Below, piece after piece: positions 20,981 through 32,247 of a stretch of DNA of 64,000 nucleotides; the first letter of the stretch is position 1; the number at the start of each line of letters is the position of its first letter. Source of the stretch: Cytospora piceicola. Its lineage: Eukaryota; Ascomycota; Sordariomycetes; Diaporthales; Cytosporaceae. The stretch lies in the NCBI GenBank assembly GCA_023375675.1, contig JALQBC010000014.1:620001-684000 (forward strand). Direction: 5' to 3'. Below the pieces are notes generated by a model. That model worked only from the letters and a program-made list of their open reading frames with translations. It did not search any database and had not been told where the DNA came from. The translations under genes and the position numbers were made by a program.

Positions 20981-22435
20981 ATGTCGATCGATCTTAACTG
21001 GGAGACCTTCACCACCGGCCCGGATGGTGAGGCCCTAGCTCACAGCATCCGCGACTTCATCCACACCAAGTTTCAGTCTGTCCCTCTACCGCGCTTTATC
21101 AAGTCCGTCACTGTCCACGACTTCGAGTTCGGCACCACGCCACCCGAGCTTGAGCTCAAAGACATCACGGACCCGCTACCAGATTTCTACGAGGAGAACA
21201 CGGCGGCGGACGATCAGGATTCCGACGAGGAGGAGGATGAGGAACAGGAGTTCGAGGACGACATCAATGGCGGAGGGGGCACCGGCGTGCCAGAGGAGAT
21301 GAGAGCCGCCGCGGAGTGGAGGCGCAGGAACGGGCAGGGCGCGAGGCTGAACGCGATACCTCCGCATCTCAGCATGGCAGGCTTGCTGGGGAGCCCCTCC
21401 AGGGGAGGGTCGCCGGGGCCGATGCAGGATTTCGGGAGCCCGTTCCTGGGGACGTCGACGCCGGGCATACCAGGCGGCACGTCGAACCTGAACTACTTCC
21501 ACTCCCACCTCATGGGCGGCCCGTCCGGCACGCAGACGCCGCTCGCCGCGGTGGCCGGTGCCCACCTGGGGAACAACAGCCACAACTACAACTTCTGGGC
21601 CCCCGAGACGGGCGGCAGCAGCCCGACGGCCACCACCCCGCTCTCGGACACGGCGGCCAGGCAGCAGTCGGCAGACAGCCGCGCGCCGAGCCACAGCCGG
21701 AACCCGAGCCAGGGCTCCGACTCGGTGGCGGACTTCAACGGCAGCGCCGGCGCCGGCCTGAACATCTCCCAGCCCCCGGGCGCGGGGCCGCGGGACAAAT
21801 CCAGCGTGTCGACCGTCGCGCCGACATCCCCGGCAGGGGCCTCCCGGCCGCTCACGCGGGACAACATGAACACCTCGGCGTCTATGCTCGCGGGCTCGGC
21901 GATCGCAGAGGACGGGGAGCCGCTGGACGGGGAGGAGGAGGAGGAGGAGGAGGAGCAGAAGTCACAGCAGCGGCGGTTCCGTGAGCCGCGCACGGAGGAC
22001 ATACAGGCCGTCTTCAGGATCAAGTACTCTGGTGACGTGAAGCTGTTGCTCACCGCGGACATACTGCTCGACTACCCGATGCCGAGCTTCGTCGGGATAC
22101 CGCTACGGCTCAGCATGACGGGCATGTCCTTTGACGGGGTGGGTGTGGTGGCTAACATCAGGAAGAGGGTCCATTTCTGTTTCCTCAGTCCAGAGGATGC
22201 GTTGGCCGCTGTTGGGGCTGATGAGGTGGGCGGTGACGACGGGGCTGGTACGGCCAAGGGCAAGATGGGTGGCCTGCTGCAGGAGATCAGGGTGGAAAGC
22301 GAGATTGGGCAGAGAGAAGGTGGCAGACAGAGCCTCAAGAACGTGGGCAAGGTGGAACGGTTCGTCCTGGAACAAGTCAGGAGAATATTTGAGGAGGAAT
22401 TCGTCTATCCCAGCTTCTGGACGTTCCTCGTGTAG
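20981..22435 (+). CDS. MDM12: Mitochondrial distribution and morphology protein 12 (ERMES subunit)
   Basis: Mdm12 is the cytosolic SMP-domain subunit of the ERMES complex that tethers the ER to mitochondria and passes phospholipids between them. The ATG at 20981 is the first in frame and gives 484 residues without introns. The N-terminus [20 protein letters not shown] and the following block ([33 protein letters not shown]) are diagnostic. The SMP domain resumes near residue 340 ([40 protein letters not shown]) and ends with [12 protein letters not shown]. Between the halves is a low-complexity insert of more than 200 residues, acidic at first and then Gly/Ser/Pro-rich, with an EEEEEEEE run. 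Long inserts here are usual in filamentous fungi and make the protein much longer than the yeast one. The insert DNA is very GC-rich. The gene converges with VPS28 with 151 bp between the stops. Confidence 0.96.
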   Translation: MSIDLNWETFTTGPDGEALAHSIRDFIHTKFQSVPLPRFIKSVTVHDFEFGTTPPELELKDITDPLPDFYEENTAADDQDSDEEEDEEQEFEDDINGGGGTGVPEEMRAAAEWRRRNGQGARLNAIPPHLSMAGLLGSPSRGGSPGPMQDFGSPFLGTSTPGIPGGTSNLNYFHSHLMGGPSGTQTPLAAVAGAHLGNNSHNYNFWAPETGGSSPTATTPLSDTAARQQSADSRAPSHSRNPSQGSDSVADFNGSAGAGLNISQPPGAGPRDKSSVSTVAPTSPAGASRPLTRDNMNTSASMLAGSAIAEDGEPLDGEEEEEEEEQKSQQRRFREPRTEDIQAVFRIKYSGDVKLLLTADILLDYPMPSFVGIPLRLSMTGMSFDGVGVVANIRKRVHFCFLSPEDALAAVGADEVGGDDGAGTAKGKMGGLLQEIRVESEIGQREGGRQSLKNVGKVERFVLEQVRRIFEEEFVYPSFWTFLV

Positions 22436-22586
22436 CATGGCTTTCACCGGGTCCGAGCCCAATATGTTACAGCCAGCTCGAATCCACAGATACGAATAAT
22501 ACGAGCATCTCAGCTCATAGGGAGACATTCCTCGCTCATGTCCAATGCATGAGACCCGCAGCGTTCTTCCCAAACCCTCGTACATG

Positions 22587-23446
22587 CTATGTCAAGGTAC
22601 TCTTGAACCCCTGGTAAGCCGAATTAATATCGAGCTCCAACTCCCTCGCCTGCGCCTCACTCAACTCCTCGGTCGCCTTCATCTGGTTCAGCGAGATCAA
22701 CCACTGGACAATCTTGCCCCTGTTTTCAAAATCCCGGTCCGTCACCTTGTTCACCGACTGAATGACGTCCGTCAATAAGGGGTGCAACTGATCCTTCGCC
22801 AGGAGACCCAGCCGCAGTGCGTCAAGGAATGTGATGAAGTCCTGGGTAGCTTCTAGGATTAGGGCACCGCTGGTGTTGCCAGTTGCGGCAGGCGCCGGCG
22901 CTGAGCTGGAGGAGGCCGTTAAGGTCGTTGAGGGCATGCCGACCCGGATGCGCTCTGTTGCACGGGGGACCTCGAGCTATTTACCGTGAGTTGTCAGTTC
23001 CCTCACTTGGGTCGTTGTGGCCCCTTCTTATGACCGAAAATGTAGACTTACATCCCATTCCGCCTTGAAATCCTCCAACCCAACAAAGGCTTTCGCGACA
23101 GTCTCATCAGCCAGGATCGACTTGTATTGCTTCAGCGATCTCTCGCAGATTTCGGTATAGTCCGCCTCTGGTATGGCATCTTTCAGAAACGCCTTTTCCA
23201 ACTCATCTAGAGTCACTATGATGCTGAAAATCTCGGCAAGAGAGCCTTGTAGATCCCGCTCTGCGCGAGTATCTGCGAGTTTCACCTCCTGTGTTCGTGT
23301 CAGTGAGCTGGCTGAACATGACGGTGGAGCCTCCCGAAAGACAACGTATTCCCACTTACTTCATCTAGATTTATTGTCGCTGAAAGTGCCGTGTTGGGTA
23401 CGTAACTGTGAGGCGTGGGTGCGTAGGCTTGCCTTGGAATCATCAT
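22587..23446 (-). CDS. VPS28: ESCRT-I subunit Vps28
   Basis: Vps28 is a core ESCRT-I subunit needed for sorting ubiquitinated membrane proteins into multivesicular bodies. Its C-terminal domain contacts ESCRT-II. Three exons are read: 23360-23446, 23052-23288 and 22587-22976. Introns 23289-23359 and 22977-23051 both have GTAAGT donors, with CAG and TAG acceptors. The joined protein has 237 residues, close to the usual 220-240. The N-terminal core contains LADTRAERDLQGSLAEIFSI and DYTEICERSLKQYKSILAD. The C-terminal four-helix domain follows an Ala/Ser-rich linker, with TQDFITFLDALRLGLLAKDQ and DFENRGKIVQWLISLNQM. Both halves match the family well. The start used is the first of two tandem ATGs. 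The gene diverges from NOC2 over only 307 bp. Confidence 0.93.
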
Positions 23447-23753
23447 GTCATCTGGAAATGTGATGGGAAATGAGAATGTATGTAGCTTCCAAGAGTAGTG
23501 GTGACAGACAGTGGACTATTGATTGCCTGGAGTTGAGTACTGTGTAGCGATGGTAGAGTTGGGGGAGGGGGGTGAGCCTATTCAAACACACTGTACGTAT
23601 CTCATCAGGGTTCGGGTAAGATAACGATAAGCCTGGAAATTTTCGAGATTTCGGGGGTGTCTTTTCACAGCCAGAAACTTTTCTACTCCAATCCCAGCCT
23701 CGAGACATAACAACACCAGTCCCTGTACACCACTGAACCCAATCGCCGCCAAA
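23447..23753. promoter_or_regulatory. Compact divergent promoter, VPS28 / NOC2
   Basis: Only 307 bp separate the two start codons, so this region should contain both promoters and 5' leaders. It includes a pyrimidine-rich stretch just before NOC2. The NOC2 start context is GCCAAAATGG, a good fungal initiation context. Confidence 0.6.
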
Positions 23754-26114
23754 ATGGGTCAGTCAAAGAAGAACCTCAAGGCGACCAAGAAGTTCGAGAC
23801 GAAGCACCTCAAGGGTGTTCTCGAAAAGCGAAAGACCGACGCAAAGCTCAAGCAGCGGGCCCAAGTCAAGGCGAAGAAGAACACGAAGCGCACGAAGGAT
23901 GATGAATTCTTCAAGGGCCCCAAGGATGACTCCACCGCGGCGGTCGCAAAGCCAAAGCCAGGTGCCAGTGTCAGCACCATGACTGTGGACGACTTCTTCA
24001 GCGGCGGCTTCGAGATCCTCGACAAGAGCAAGGACGGCAAGAAGGCTGGCAAGCTTGGAAAGAGGAAGCGAGACGACGCAGCGAAGGAGGACGCCTCTTC
24101 CGCCGGCGAGAGCGACGCAGAGTCAGACGACGACAACCGTGGTATGACCAAGGGCGCCCTGGACGCCCTGGCCGAGGACGACCCCGAGTTCTACAAGTAC
24201 CTGCAAGAGAACGACCCCGAGGCTCTGGAATACGACGAGAACGTGGACCTGGCCGAGATCGACGACCTGAGCTCCGGCGAGGGCGAAGACGATGACGAAC
24301 AACCGAAGAAGAAGAAGGCCAAGAAGGCCAAGAAGGCAGCAGACGAAGAGTCCGAAGACGAGTTTGCACAGCGCAATGAGCTCACAAAACCCATGGTTGC
24401 GCAGTGGAAGGCATCAATGGCGGAGAAGTACTCCCTGAGGGCAGCAAAACAGATTGTTTTGGCCTTCCGGAGTGCTGCGCATCTCAACGAGGAGGATGAC
24501 GAGAACAGGCAAAAATACTCCATCTCGAGCCCCGAGGTCTTCCACGATGTCTTGGTGGTTGCGCTGAAGCACATTCCCGAGGTTCTGCAACACCATGTTC
24601 CCGTCAAGGAGTCGGCATCTGGCAAGGTCTTCGTGCCCACCGATTCGAAGAAGTTCAAGACGCTTTCCATCCTCATCAAGAGCTACACGGCGTCCATCCT
24701 CCACTTGCTAGGCACCCTGTCGGATGATGCCACGCTGAAAATCACCATCTCCGCCCTCACACCACTGCTGCCATACCTCCTTTCTTTCCGCAAGGTTCTC
24801 AAGAACCTCGTCAAGACCGTCGTCCACTTCTGGTCTCAATCTTCCAGCAGCGAGGCGACAAGAATAACAGCATTCTTGGTCCTGAGAAGGCTCACCGTCA
24901 TCGGTGATAAGGGCATCCGGGAAGCCATCCTCAAGGTCGCATATCAGGGCCTCATCCAGGGCAGCCGATCGACAAATGTCAACACCATACAGGGCATCAA
25001 CCTGATGAAGAACTCCGCAGCTGAGCTGTGGGGCATCGATCAGAACATTGGTTACACCACTGCATTCACCTTCATCCGACAACTTGCCATGCATCTCCGC
25101 AACAGCATAACGCACAACCAGAACGAGGCCTACAAGGCCATCTACAACTGGCAATACGTGCACTCCCTTGACTTCTGGTCCTGTGTGCTGGCTGAGCACT
25201 GCAGTGCCATGAGGGAGGCCGAGTCGAACAAGGAGAGCCAGCTTAAGCTGCTTATTTACCCTCTCGTCCAAGTCACGCTCGGCGCAATGCGTCTGATCCC
25301 AACAGCCCTTTACTTCCCTCTCCGCTTCCAGCTCATCCGCTCGCTCATGCGACTCTCTCGTGCCACCGGTACTTACATCCCTCTGGCATCAGCCCTCATC
25401 GAGGTGTTGAACTCAGCAGAGATGAAGCGACCTCCCAAATCGTCCACCCTGAAGGCACTGGACTTCACCGTCCAGTACAAGGCACCCAAGTCGTACCTGC
25501 GCACCCGTATCTACCAAGACGGCGTTGGCGAGCAGGTCGTCGAGCTCTTCTGCGACTACTTTGCGATCTGGTCGACCAACATCGCCTTCCCGGAGTTCGC
25601 ACTGCCCGTCGTCATCATGCTCAAGCGCTGGCTCAAGGAGGCCCGTGGAAACAAGGGCAAGGACAAGGGCAACAAGAACGGCAAGATCGTGTCACAGATC
25701 GTCCTGCTCGTCCAGAAGATCGAGGCCAACGCCAAGTTCATCGAGGAGAAGCGGGCCAAGGTTGACTTTGCGCCCAGGGATAGGGTGCAGGTCGATGCAT
25801 TCCTCAAGGGCTTCGACTGGGAGAAGACGCCGCTGGGTGCATTTGCCGTGGGCCAGCGGAAGTCGAGGGCCGAGAAGGCCAGGATGGTGGAGGAGGCACG
25901 CAAGGAGGATGAGAAGAAGAGGGACGAGGAGGAGAAGGAGGAGAAGGTCCGGAGAAATGCCGACCGGTCGGACAGTGAAGGTGACGACGGTGAGGAAGAC
26001 GACGAAGAGAGTGATATCTCGGATGAGGAGGAGGAGGAACTCGAGGAGGAGGATGACGAGGGCTCCGAGGGTGAAGATGAAGAAGAGGAGGAGGATGAGG
26101 AGGAGGACGAGTGA
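23754..26114 (+). CDS. NOC2: Nucleolar complex protein 2 (60S ribosome assembly factor Noc2)
   Basis: Noc2 forms complexes with Noc1 and Noc3 that accompany pre-60S particles from nucleolus to nucleoplasm. The frame starts in a good context and runs 786 residues without introns. The N-terminus is strongly basic (MGQSKKNLKATKKF, KRKTDAKLKQRAQVKAKK) and suits nucleolar targeting, followed by acidic stretches. The conserved Noc2 helical-repeat domain covers about residues 260-640, with TLSILIKSYTASILHLLGTL, NLVKTVVHFWSQSSSSEATR, LRRLTVIGDKGIREAILKVA, YNWQYVHSLDFWSCVLAEH and LIYPLVQVTLGAMRLIPTAL. The protein ends in a long Lys/Glu-rich, then almost purely Asp/Glu tail of about 80 residues. Length and architecture match yeast Noc2 (710). 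The gene converges with the acyltransferase at 26499. Confidence 0.95.
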   Translation: MGQSKKNLKATKKFETKHLKGVLEKRKTDAKLKQRAQVKAKKNTKRTKDDEFFKGPKDDSTAAVAKPKPGASVSTMTVDDFFSGGFEILDKSKDGKKAGKLGKRKRDDAAKEDASSAGESDAESDDDNRGMTKGALDALAEDDPEFYKYLQENDPEALEYDENVDLAEIDDLSSGEGEDDDEQPKKKKAKKAKKAADEESEDEFAQRNELTKPMVAQWKASMAEKYSLRAAKQIVLAFRSAAHLNEEDDENRQKYSISSPEVFHDVLVVALKHIPEVLQHHVPVKESASGKVFVPTDSKKFKTLSILIKSYTASILHLLGTLSDDATLKITISALTPLLPYLLSFRKVLKNLVKTVVHFWSQSSSSEATRITAFLVLRRLTVIGDKGIREAILKVAYQGLIQGSRSTNVNTIQGINLMKNSAAELWGIDQNIGYTTAFTFIRQLAMHLRNSITHNQNEAYKAIYNWQYVHSLDFWSCVLAEHCSAMREAESNKESQLKLLIYPLVQVTLGAMRLIPTALYFPLRFQLIRSLMRLSRATGTYIPLASALIEVLNSAEMKRPPKSSTLKALDFTVQYKAPKSYLRTRIYQDGVGEQVVELFCDYFAIWSTNIAFPEFALPVVIMLKRWLKEARGNKGKDKGNKNGKIVSQIVLLVQKIEANAKFIEEKRAKVDFAPRDRVQVDAFLKGFDWEKTPLGAFAVGQRKSRAEKARMVEEARKEDEKKRDEEEKEEKVRRNADRSDSEGDDGEEDDEESDISDEEEEELEEEDDEGSEGEDEEEEEDEEEDE

Positions 26115-26498
26115 TGTGTGCCGAGGCCATTATAGACCAATCACCAAGGGAGTTAGCTTGACCTAAAAAAGTATTTCTGGGCATGGTGAGTGAGGCACGC
26201 TCAAGACTTCAATTTCGAACAATACCCACAACTTCGTCTTTGCTTTCGATTATCAATTAGCGACGCTCGGACATGAGCACATGCTTTCTGAACTTTTTCT
26301 CTTATGCGCAATGGGAGTGTGATCTTGAAGGGCTTTGTATTATTCGCTCGGTATGTACGTTGCATTGTCCCTCCATGTTTCCTCCGTATTTCCGCAGTCG
26401 ACAGCGGTTATTCCTGGAAGAAATGCCCTCACGTATTAATGCGGTATACTGATTACATAAAGTCGTTCTGCACAAACTGCACATGGCCGGTGTGAGCA
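26115..26498. other. Convergent intergenic region, NOC2 / acyltransferase
   Basis: The 384 bp between two converging stops hold only 3'-untranslated sequence as far as I can see. Confidence 0.5.
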
Positions 26499-27998
26499 TT
26501 ACACCTCGGTGCCCCTCTGCTCGGCATACCTCAACAACTCCTCATCCGTCTCCAGCCGCGCATAGCAGCTCTCCTCGAGGCCCAGCATGATCTCGTAACC
26601 CTCATCCTCGTTGCCCTTGCTCGACCTCGTCGGCAGGACGAAGAAGAAGCCCTCGAACTGGGGGTGCGGCCACCTCAGCGCGGCCGGGAGCCCGAACCCG
26701 AAGTCGTGCTCGTCGTACGCCCTGTTGGTGTGCCAGTCGAACGCCATGCAGTCGAGCCCCAGAACCCAGTGCATGTCCAGCTCGACCCAGCGCAGGTCGG
26801 GCGCCGACAGCGCCCACCTCTCGAGGTCGGCGACGTACGACGGCGTGACCTGGCCCGTGGCGGCGCGCACGGTGCGCGCCAGGAGGGGGAGGGCGGTCCC
26901 GAGGGGCGCGCCCAGGACGTCCGCCACGGTGAGCGCGGGCGACTGCGGCAGCGTCACCGCCACGCCGATGTAGCCGTCCGGCATGGGCGCGCCGGCCCTC
27001 GCGCGCGCGTTGACGGCGTGGACGGCCTTGGACGGCGCCGACGGGTCCGGCCGGAGCAGCGGCTGCTTGGCGCGCACGACGGCGCGCCACAGCAGCGCCA
27101 GCAGCGCGTCGTACGTCGACACCCACCCCTGCCCGGCGATCCCGCCGTGCCCCGCGTACGGGCTGGACGCCGGGAGCGGCGCGCCGGCCACCGCCTTGAG
27201 CTCCTGCAGGCTGCTCCGTGGCACGTGCCACACGCGCGTCTTGACGGTCGGCATCTTGAAGTCGGCGGGGGGCGGCGCGGGGGGCCCGCCGCGCGCCTTG
27301 AACGTGGGGAACCTCTCGCCGAGCTTCTCCCACTCCTCCTGCGAGGCGGGCTCGCCCTTGGCCCTCAGGATGCTCCTCTCGGGTACGGCGACCGGCGCGG
27401 TGGTGGCCGTGCCCTTGGAGACATGGTTGGTGTTGCGCGACCAGCTCCTGAACAGCGCCTCGCAGCCCGGCCCGTCGCAGACCTGGTGCGAGACGGCGAG
27501 CGCCAGGATCAGTCCGCCCTGGATGAAGGTGACCTGGAAGGCGCAGGCGGGGGGCCCCTCGGACGAGAGGTCCTGGCCCGGGACGGGGAAGACCCCGACC
27601 ACGTTGGGCGGGAGCACCTTACTCGCGTCGAGCAGGTGGACGGGGAAGTCATGCTTCTCGAGGAAGGCGAAGGACTCGATGTCGCTTCCGGCGCCCGCCT
27701 CCTTGATGTGCAAAGCCACGGAGGAGCTCGGCCCCTTCTTGGCGGCGATGCGCCGGGCCTCGTTGTCGAAGTGCAGGGTGCCGGTCAGTATTGGGTACTC
27801 GGCAAGGGTGCGCGACAGGCCTTGGGTGAGGTTAGAGAGGACTTGGTCCTTGTTCGCGTCGGCGGGCAGCGAGAAGATCTCGATCATGTGCACGTAGAGC
27901 TTAGGCTCGATGGCTCCAAGCTCGGCAAGCGTAAAGACTCCATCGCTGTTGTTGCTAGGGTTGTATGCATGTACTCTGGTCTCACGAGTAGTGGCCAT
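26499..27998 (-). CDS. BAHD-type acyltransferase (HXXXD motif; Tri101-like fold)
   Basis: Enzymes of this superfamily move an acyl group from a CoA thioester to an alcohol or amine; fungal members act in secondary metabolism or detoxification. The first ATG, at 27998, gives 499 residues with no intron. The catalytic HXXXD motif is HQVCDG (His171, Asp175), preceded by the hydrophobic GGLILALAVS. The structural DFGWG-type motif appears as HDFGFG near residue 430. An N-terminal AEYPILTGTL segment is also typical. Substrate cannot be predicted from the sequence. The central part (27400-26650) is very GC-rich with Ala/Pro/Gly-rich loops. A cytochrome P450 on the same strand lies 2.1 kb upstream, which hints at a shared pathway, but no backbone synthase or transporter is in the window. 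Confidence 0.85.
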   Translation of the reverse strand: MATTRETRVHAYNPSNNSDGVFTLAELGAIEPKLYVHMIEIFSLPADANKDQVLSNLTQGLSRTLAEYPILTGTLHFDNEARRIAAKKGPSSSVALHIKEAGAGSDIESFAFLEKHDFPVHLLDASKVLPPNVVGVFPVPGQDLSSEGPPACAFQVTFIQGGLILALAVSHQVCDGPGCEALFRSWSRNTNHVSKGTATTAPVAVPERSILRAKGEPASQEEWEKLGERFPTFKARGGPPAPPPADFKMPTVKTRVWHVPRSSLQELKAVAGAPLPASSPYAGHGGIAGQGWVSTYDALLALLWRAVVRAKQPLLRPDPSAPSKAVHAVNARARAGAPMPDGYIGVAVTLPQSPALTVADVLGAPLGTALPLLARTVRAATGQVTPSYVADLERWALSAPDLRWVELDMHWVLGLDCMAFDWHTNRAYDEHDFGFGLPAALRWPHPQFEGFFFVLPTRSSKGNEDEGYEIMLGLEESCYARLETDEELLRYAEQRGTEV

Positions 27999-30149
27999 GG
28001 TAGGCAACAAGGGTGTATGCTGCAGAGTCCGTTGAAGGAAGTAAGAGAGATTGACATGTCACACACAGGATAACTGGGCACACGTGGGCATACGAATTCA
28101 CTACATATATACGAAAGTGTTCTGCAGCAATTCCCTAGCGATCTGTAGCGTTAAGGGGCTCAGGAACCAACGGAAGCAAACTTCGGCAACGAACTGTTCA
28201 ACAGAGGCATCAAGGGGTCCTCAACGGAGGTCTTGCACGGGCCGATCAACTGCCCGGAATCACCCTTCCGGCTCCATAAACACCCACAATACCCACCACG
28301 GCCCGTCCAGACTCGGGGAGTCTATGGTCTGGCAGTCTGGATAGTGTCGAAGAACCCACCGGGAGATCCCCGAACGAACGGTTTCAATGGGGCCCGGAAT
28401 TATCATAAAACATACAATGTGCAGACCGATTTTCCAATCTTCTGGTCAGGCTCCACTGCCACAAACTTTGTCCTTCGTGTATGCATGTGCTCCTGGCACC
28501 GTAGAATATATATGTATGCAATAGTGCTCTGGCTAAACGAAAGTCAAGCCTTCATACGTATTCCCACAGCTGAGCGAGCATTTCTCTTAAGGCTGCCTAT
28601 TGGGGCCGAGACTAGACGATGGGAGAAGACAATATGGGGCAGTCCTAGCCCGGTAAGTCGACAGAGATTTCGTGCTTCCTATGGCCAATGTATGTTACTC
28701 AGGCTATTGTATGTTGGTACTATCAATCTTGGCGCGTTTGCAATCAGTCATCAAAGAAATAAGTGAGACAGGGACTTTCGCCCAGACTGGCTGATGGAAA
28801 AGGACCTTATTTACAGGTCTCCATGGGGAGACGATGCCGATTTATACCATAGCCTTCAGGACACACTATTTGAGAAGAGATGAGCGGATGAGGTAACTAA
28901 GTCACAATAGGGAAACCATTCTCGAGCCGGAGGACACCAGAGCCTTCAGACTCGGGCAGTCTAATACAATGCAACTTTGGTTCAGATCATGTGAGAATAG
29001 TTGCTGCATAATTGCGCACGGAACCCGTGCTATATACACAGTACCTGTACCATTTTCCGTTTGTGACTATAGCCTGATGGTGTGCCCGCCACACCCGTCG
29101 CTTCGCTTTCAGGCTCGTGTCAAGGCAGTCCTGTCAGGAGAGACCGGTTTCGGATTGTGGCTCCGGGCAAAGGAGAGGGACGATTTGTAGATCAGTTAGG
29201 ATGGATCTCCAGGGCTCTCTTATATATGTCAACGTACTGGATAAACACCTACCACGTTGCCTGTATGTACGTATGTACATTCCTGGCTGGTTGAGGATAC
29301 ATGAGTATGTGGAAGATCCTCGAAAATTGATTGTGTTTCAACTCAAGAGCGATATATGTATTTTAGGTTCGGCATGTTCCACCAACGGCTCAATTATCTG
29401 CCATGTCGACCTGTTTCTTGGTTGGTCAGTGCTACCGGCTGACTTGGTTCCCATAAATGACCATGACAGATGCTGTAAGTCTCGAGGGCAGTGCTGGATC
29501 CGTCGCCTCCTGAAGGCTACCCTGCGCATCGCCAACGTCCGGCGCGGCATGAACATTACCGTCTACCTCCTTCGATGACTGTACATGTGCCGCCGCACTA
29601 ACAAGGAGGAATCTGAGAACGATAGTGAGGGCAACGCTCTACCAAAGGGCAATACGATCAAGTCTCTGTTGACGATCGGCGGCGGTGGCGACAACAGCGC
29701 TTTCAGGTCCCGTGGGCGCTTGCATCGTGTTGAATCAAATGGTCCGGGGCATTCCTCTTGCCACGGGGCAGGCGAAAAGCGGTAGTGAAGGTGAATGGGA
29801 GCAGTTGCATGACGGTGAAGAGGATGAGATGCCTCTATCGCCCTCTAAAGCTGATGAAAAGAGGTACGAATCCACTGAAAAATACCAGTATAATTAATAA
29901 ATAGAGTTGGAGCCTGTGAAACAAGATGATTCTCCGGGCCTGCAAGACGCACGTGCATAGATAGACGACCAAGGGAATATCTAACAGACCCAGGCCTAAG
30001 CCCTTTGCACGTCCCACCTGCGTATATCTGAAGTCTTTTGGAAACTTGGAGGAAGCATCATGTCATGACATTTGAATAAATTCCCTATCAAGTCCATGCC
30101 TTGTCGATACTCTGATATTACTCTTCCACCGACGTAAACGCCGAGTTCA
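27999..30149. other. 2.1 kb interval between acyltransferase and P450, no intact gene seen
   Basis: The left part should hold the acyltransferase promoter and the right end the P450 3' region. Several small ORFs occur but none has a recognisable product. The stretch about 29400-29860 (+) looks faintly coding, with short open pieces in different frames, and may be a decayed gene or 3' exon. No repeat or RNA gene was recognised. Confidence 0.4.
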
Positions 30150-32247
30150 TCAAGGTGCATATCTAGAACTCGTCGCTCTCGGTGTAAACACTAGGTCCAA
30201 TTTTGGACAGGCAAGAGTAAAGCCGTCCACGAGCCCACTCAAGAACGTCTCTCTCGTTTGTCCCGGGGCCAAGGATACATCATATCGCTTCAAGATTCGA
30301 CTGGTAACGCCACGGATTTCCATGAGGGCCAGTTGCTTGCCAACGCAGTTGTACGGACCTGACAAGATAATAATGTCAGTAAGATCTCGAGAACTACTCG
30401 TCCATTCAACAAATATGGCAAGGTCTGCATCGACTTACCAATTGAGAACGGTGAGAACACTGATGCATCCTTCACCAATTCTGGCCTTGACGTCCACCGT
30501 TCAGGGATGTACTCATCCGGACGGAGAAAGCTCCGTTCATCTGTGTGCCTCTGTCAGCCAGGCCCCATGCCCAGAAAGACTTAAAACAGATCCCACCTCT
30601 GTGTAAAATGTAGGTCGGAACCTGAACAATCACGTCGCCAGGGATGTAGAGGTCATCCCCGATCTGCAAGCCCCCAGGGGGGGTTATTCGTTGGATACCC
30701 GCTGGGACCGGGGGTAGGAGGCGAAGTCCTTCGTCGATACAGGCTTGCAAGTACTTGAGCTTGGAAAGGGCATTGGCGTCTGGCTCAGGATTCTCTTGAA
30801 ACAGGGCGTCGAGCTCTTTCTGAAGTGTTTGGGTTACGTGTGGGTGGGTAGCTAGCTCTAAGAAGAGGCAGGTGAGTGCTGCGGCCGTTGTATCGCTATG
30901 AACAACGTTAGCTATATCCGAAAGAAAAGGACGACCGGGAGCGGAGACAGGGTGCGTCGGAAATATCAGAAGGCTGATGACAGGTGGGATCATCTCCGCA
31001 ACATACCTCCCTGCCACTGTGATGGTGATTCCATCAGCTGTAAGATCCATTGTTTGCTTTTGCGTCGGTTGCGGATGCGACTCATACTCGTCAATGACCC
31101 AGGAGAACACATCAGGGACATCTGGAGGGTTCTAAAATTGTGTTAGTTTAATATCGTACGAGGAACGACGAAGTGGTCCGGGGGTTGGTGGTGATCGACG
31201 ACTTACTTCCATCCTCTTCTGCACCATTTCCCTCACCCAGCCCTTGTACTTCGCAGTGCCAGCGCTTAGAATGGGCAGACTAGTAAAGACACGGAACATC
31301 CACATGATATGCCCAAAGATACCTACCATAGACATGAAAGCATGAAGTTTTGTCATGGCCCAATGCTCCTTGCCCCTATCCAGCATGCCGAAGCTCTCGC
31401 CAAGGGAGAGGTCGCCCATCACGTCGAAGGAGTAGAAGTTGAACCACATCGAAGCATCAATAGATTCTCCTTCCATGCCGTCGATGTACGCAAGAAGCTT
31501 GCCCGTGTAGTGCGTGACTCTGGATTCGTAGTTGCGGAGAGCTAGATATACCTTTCTGTGTTAGCTCCCAAAGTTCCTTTGCGTGAGGTTGGTGACGTGA
31601 ATACATGGGTGGTTTCCTGACCCTTTGTGCTGAAGCCCCTATCCCAAGCCCTTCTTCGGGCTGAATGCTGGGCCACACCTCTCTCGGTTTGCACCGAGCT
31701 CTCCGGAGCAAGCGCATTATACCATGGCCCTTTTACGCACTTGGTGTTCAGATGTACTGCTTGGAGGGCCTTTGGATCCGTGATGGACAGCGTCGAGGCC
31801 CCTGGATCTGATTAGCAAGTGCACACATGGAAAAATAGGGCCATACTACTCACCAATCCTCACGACATCGCCATATTTCCTATGAAGTTTATCAAGCTCA
31901 GAGTATTCCTGACGACTCTTGAGTGTCAAGCGTGCGAAGTAGAAATTCGAGAGGCGAGCCAGGAAGGGACCAGGGAACCGGTTCAGACGGTGGAAGGCGG
32001 CTCGATACACGAGCATGCTGAGGTAAATGCCGAGGAGTGAGGTTGCAACAAGGAACGAAGATGTCTTCACTGCAGACCACAAACCCAGCTCGGTGCGAAG
32101 TAGTAGCCCCAGGGAAAGGGCAAGGGGAGCTGCTCCCGCCGTTGCAAGCAGCTTGTGGACGGCGAGGTCCCATTCTCCATGTCTCAAGACAAAGACTTGG
32201 AGAGAGACCCCGAAGACAAATGATAGGACGAGTCCTGTGATCATCAT
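30150..32247 (-). CDS. Cytochrome P450 monooxygenase
   Basis: This is a microsomal haem-thiolate oxygenase of unknown substrate. Seven exons join in frame to 549 residues: 31854-32247, 31622-31807, 31207-31541, 31007-31131, 30597-30895, 30439-30540 and 30150-30358. The six introns are 46-111 bp. All have GT-AG ends and most have a CTAAC or CTGAC branch; the second has a weak GTCAGG donor. The start chosen (32247, tandem ATGs) directly precedes the membrane anchor. Three hydrophobic segments fill the first 100 residues and lead to a NRFPGPFLARLS proline hinge. Further on come the I-helix motif VAGSDTTAAAL, the K-helix EGLR (ExxR), the PERW region, and the haem-binding FSIGPYNCVGKQLA with Cys485 as ligand. 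All residues needed for activity are present. Family-level assignment needs a database comparison. The nearest same-strand gene downstream is the BAHD acyltransferase. Confidence 0.9.

Noticed and set aside
26664..28073. 469-codon plus-strand ORF opposite the acyltransferase
   Set aside because: It is a shadow of the GC-rich acyltransferase; the minus strand has the HXXXD and DFGFG motifs, while this frame has none.
28233..28766. 177-codon plus-strand ORF upstream of the acyltransferase
   Set aside because: No recognisable motif and an irregular composition; it lies in the likely acyltransferase promoter.
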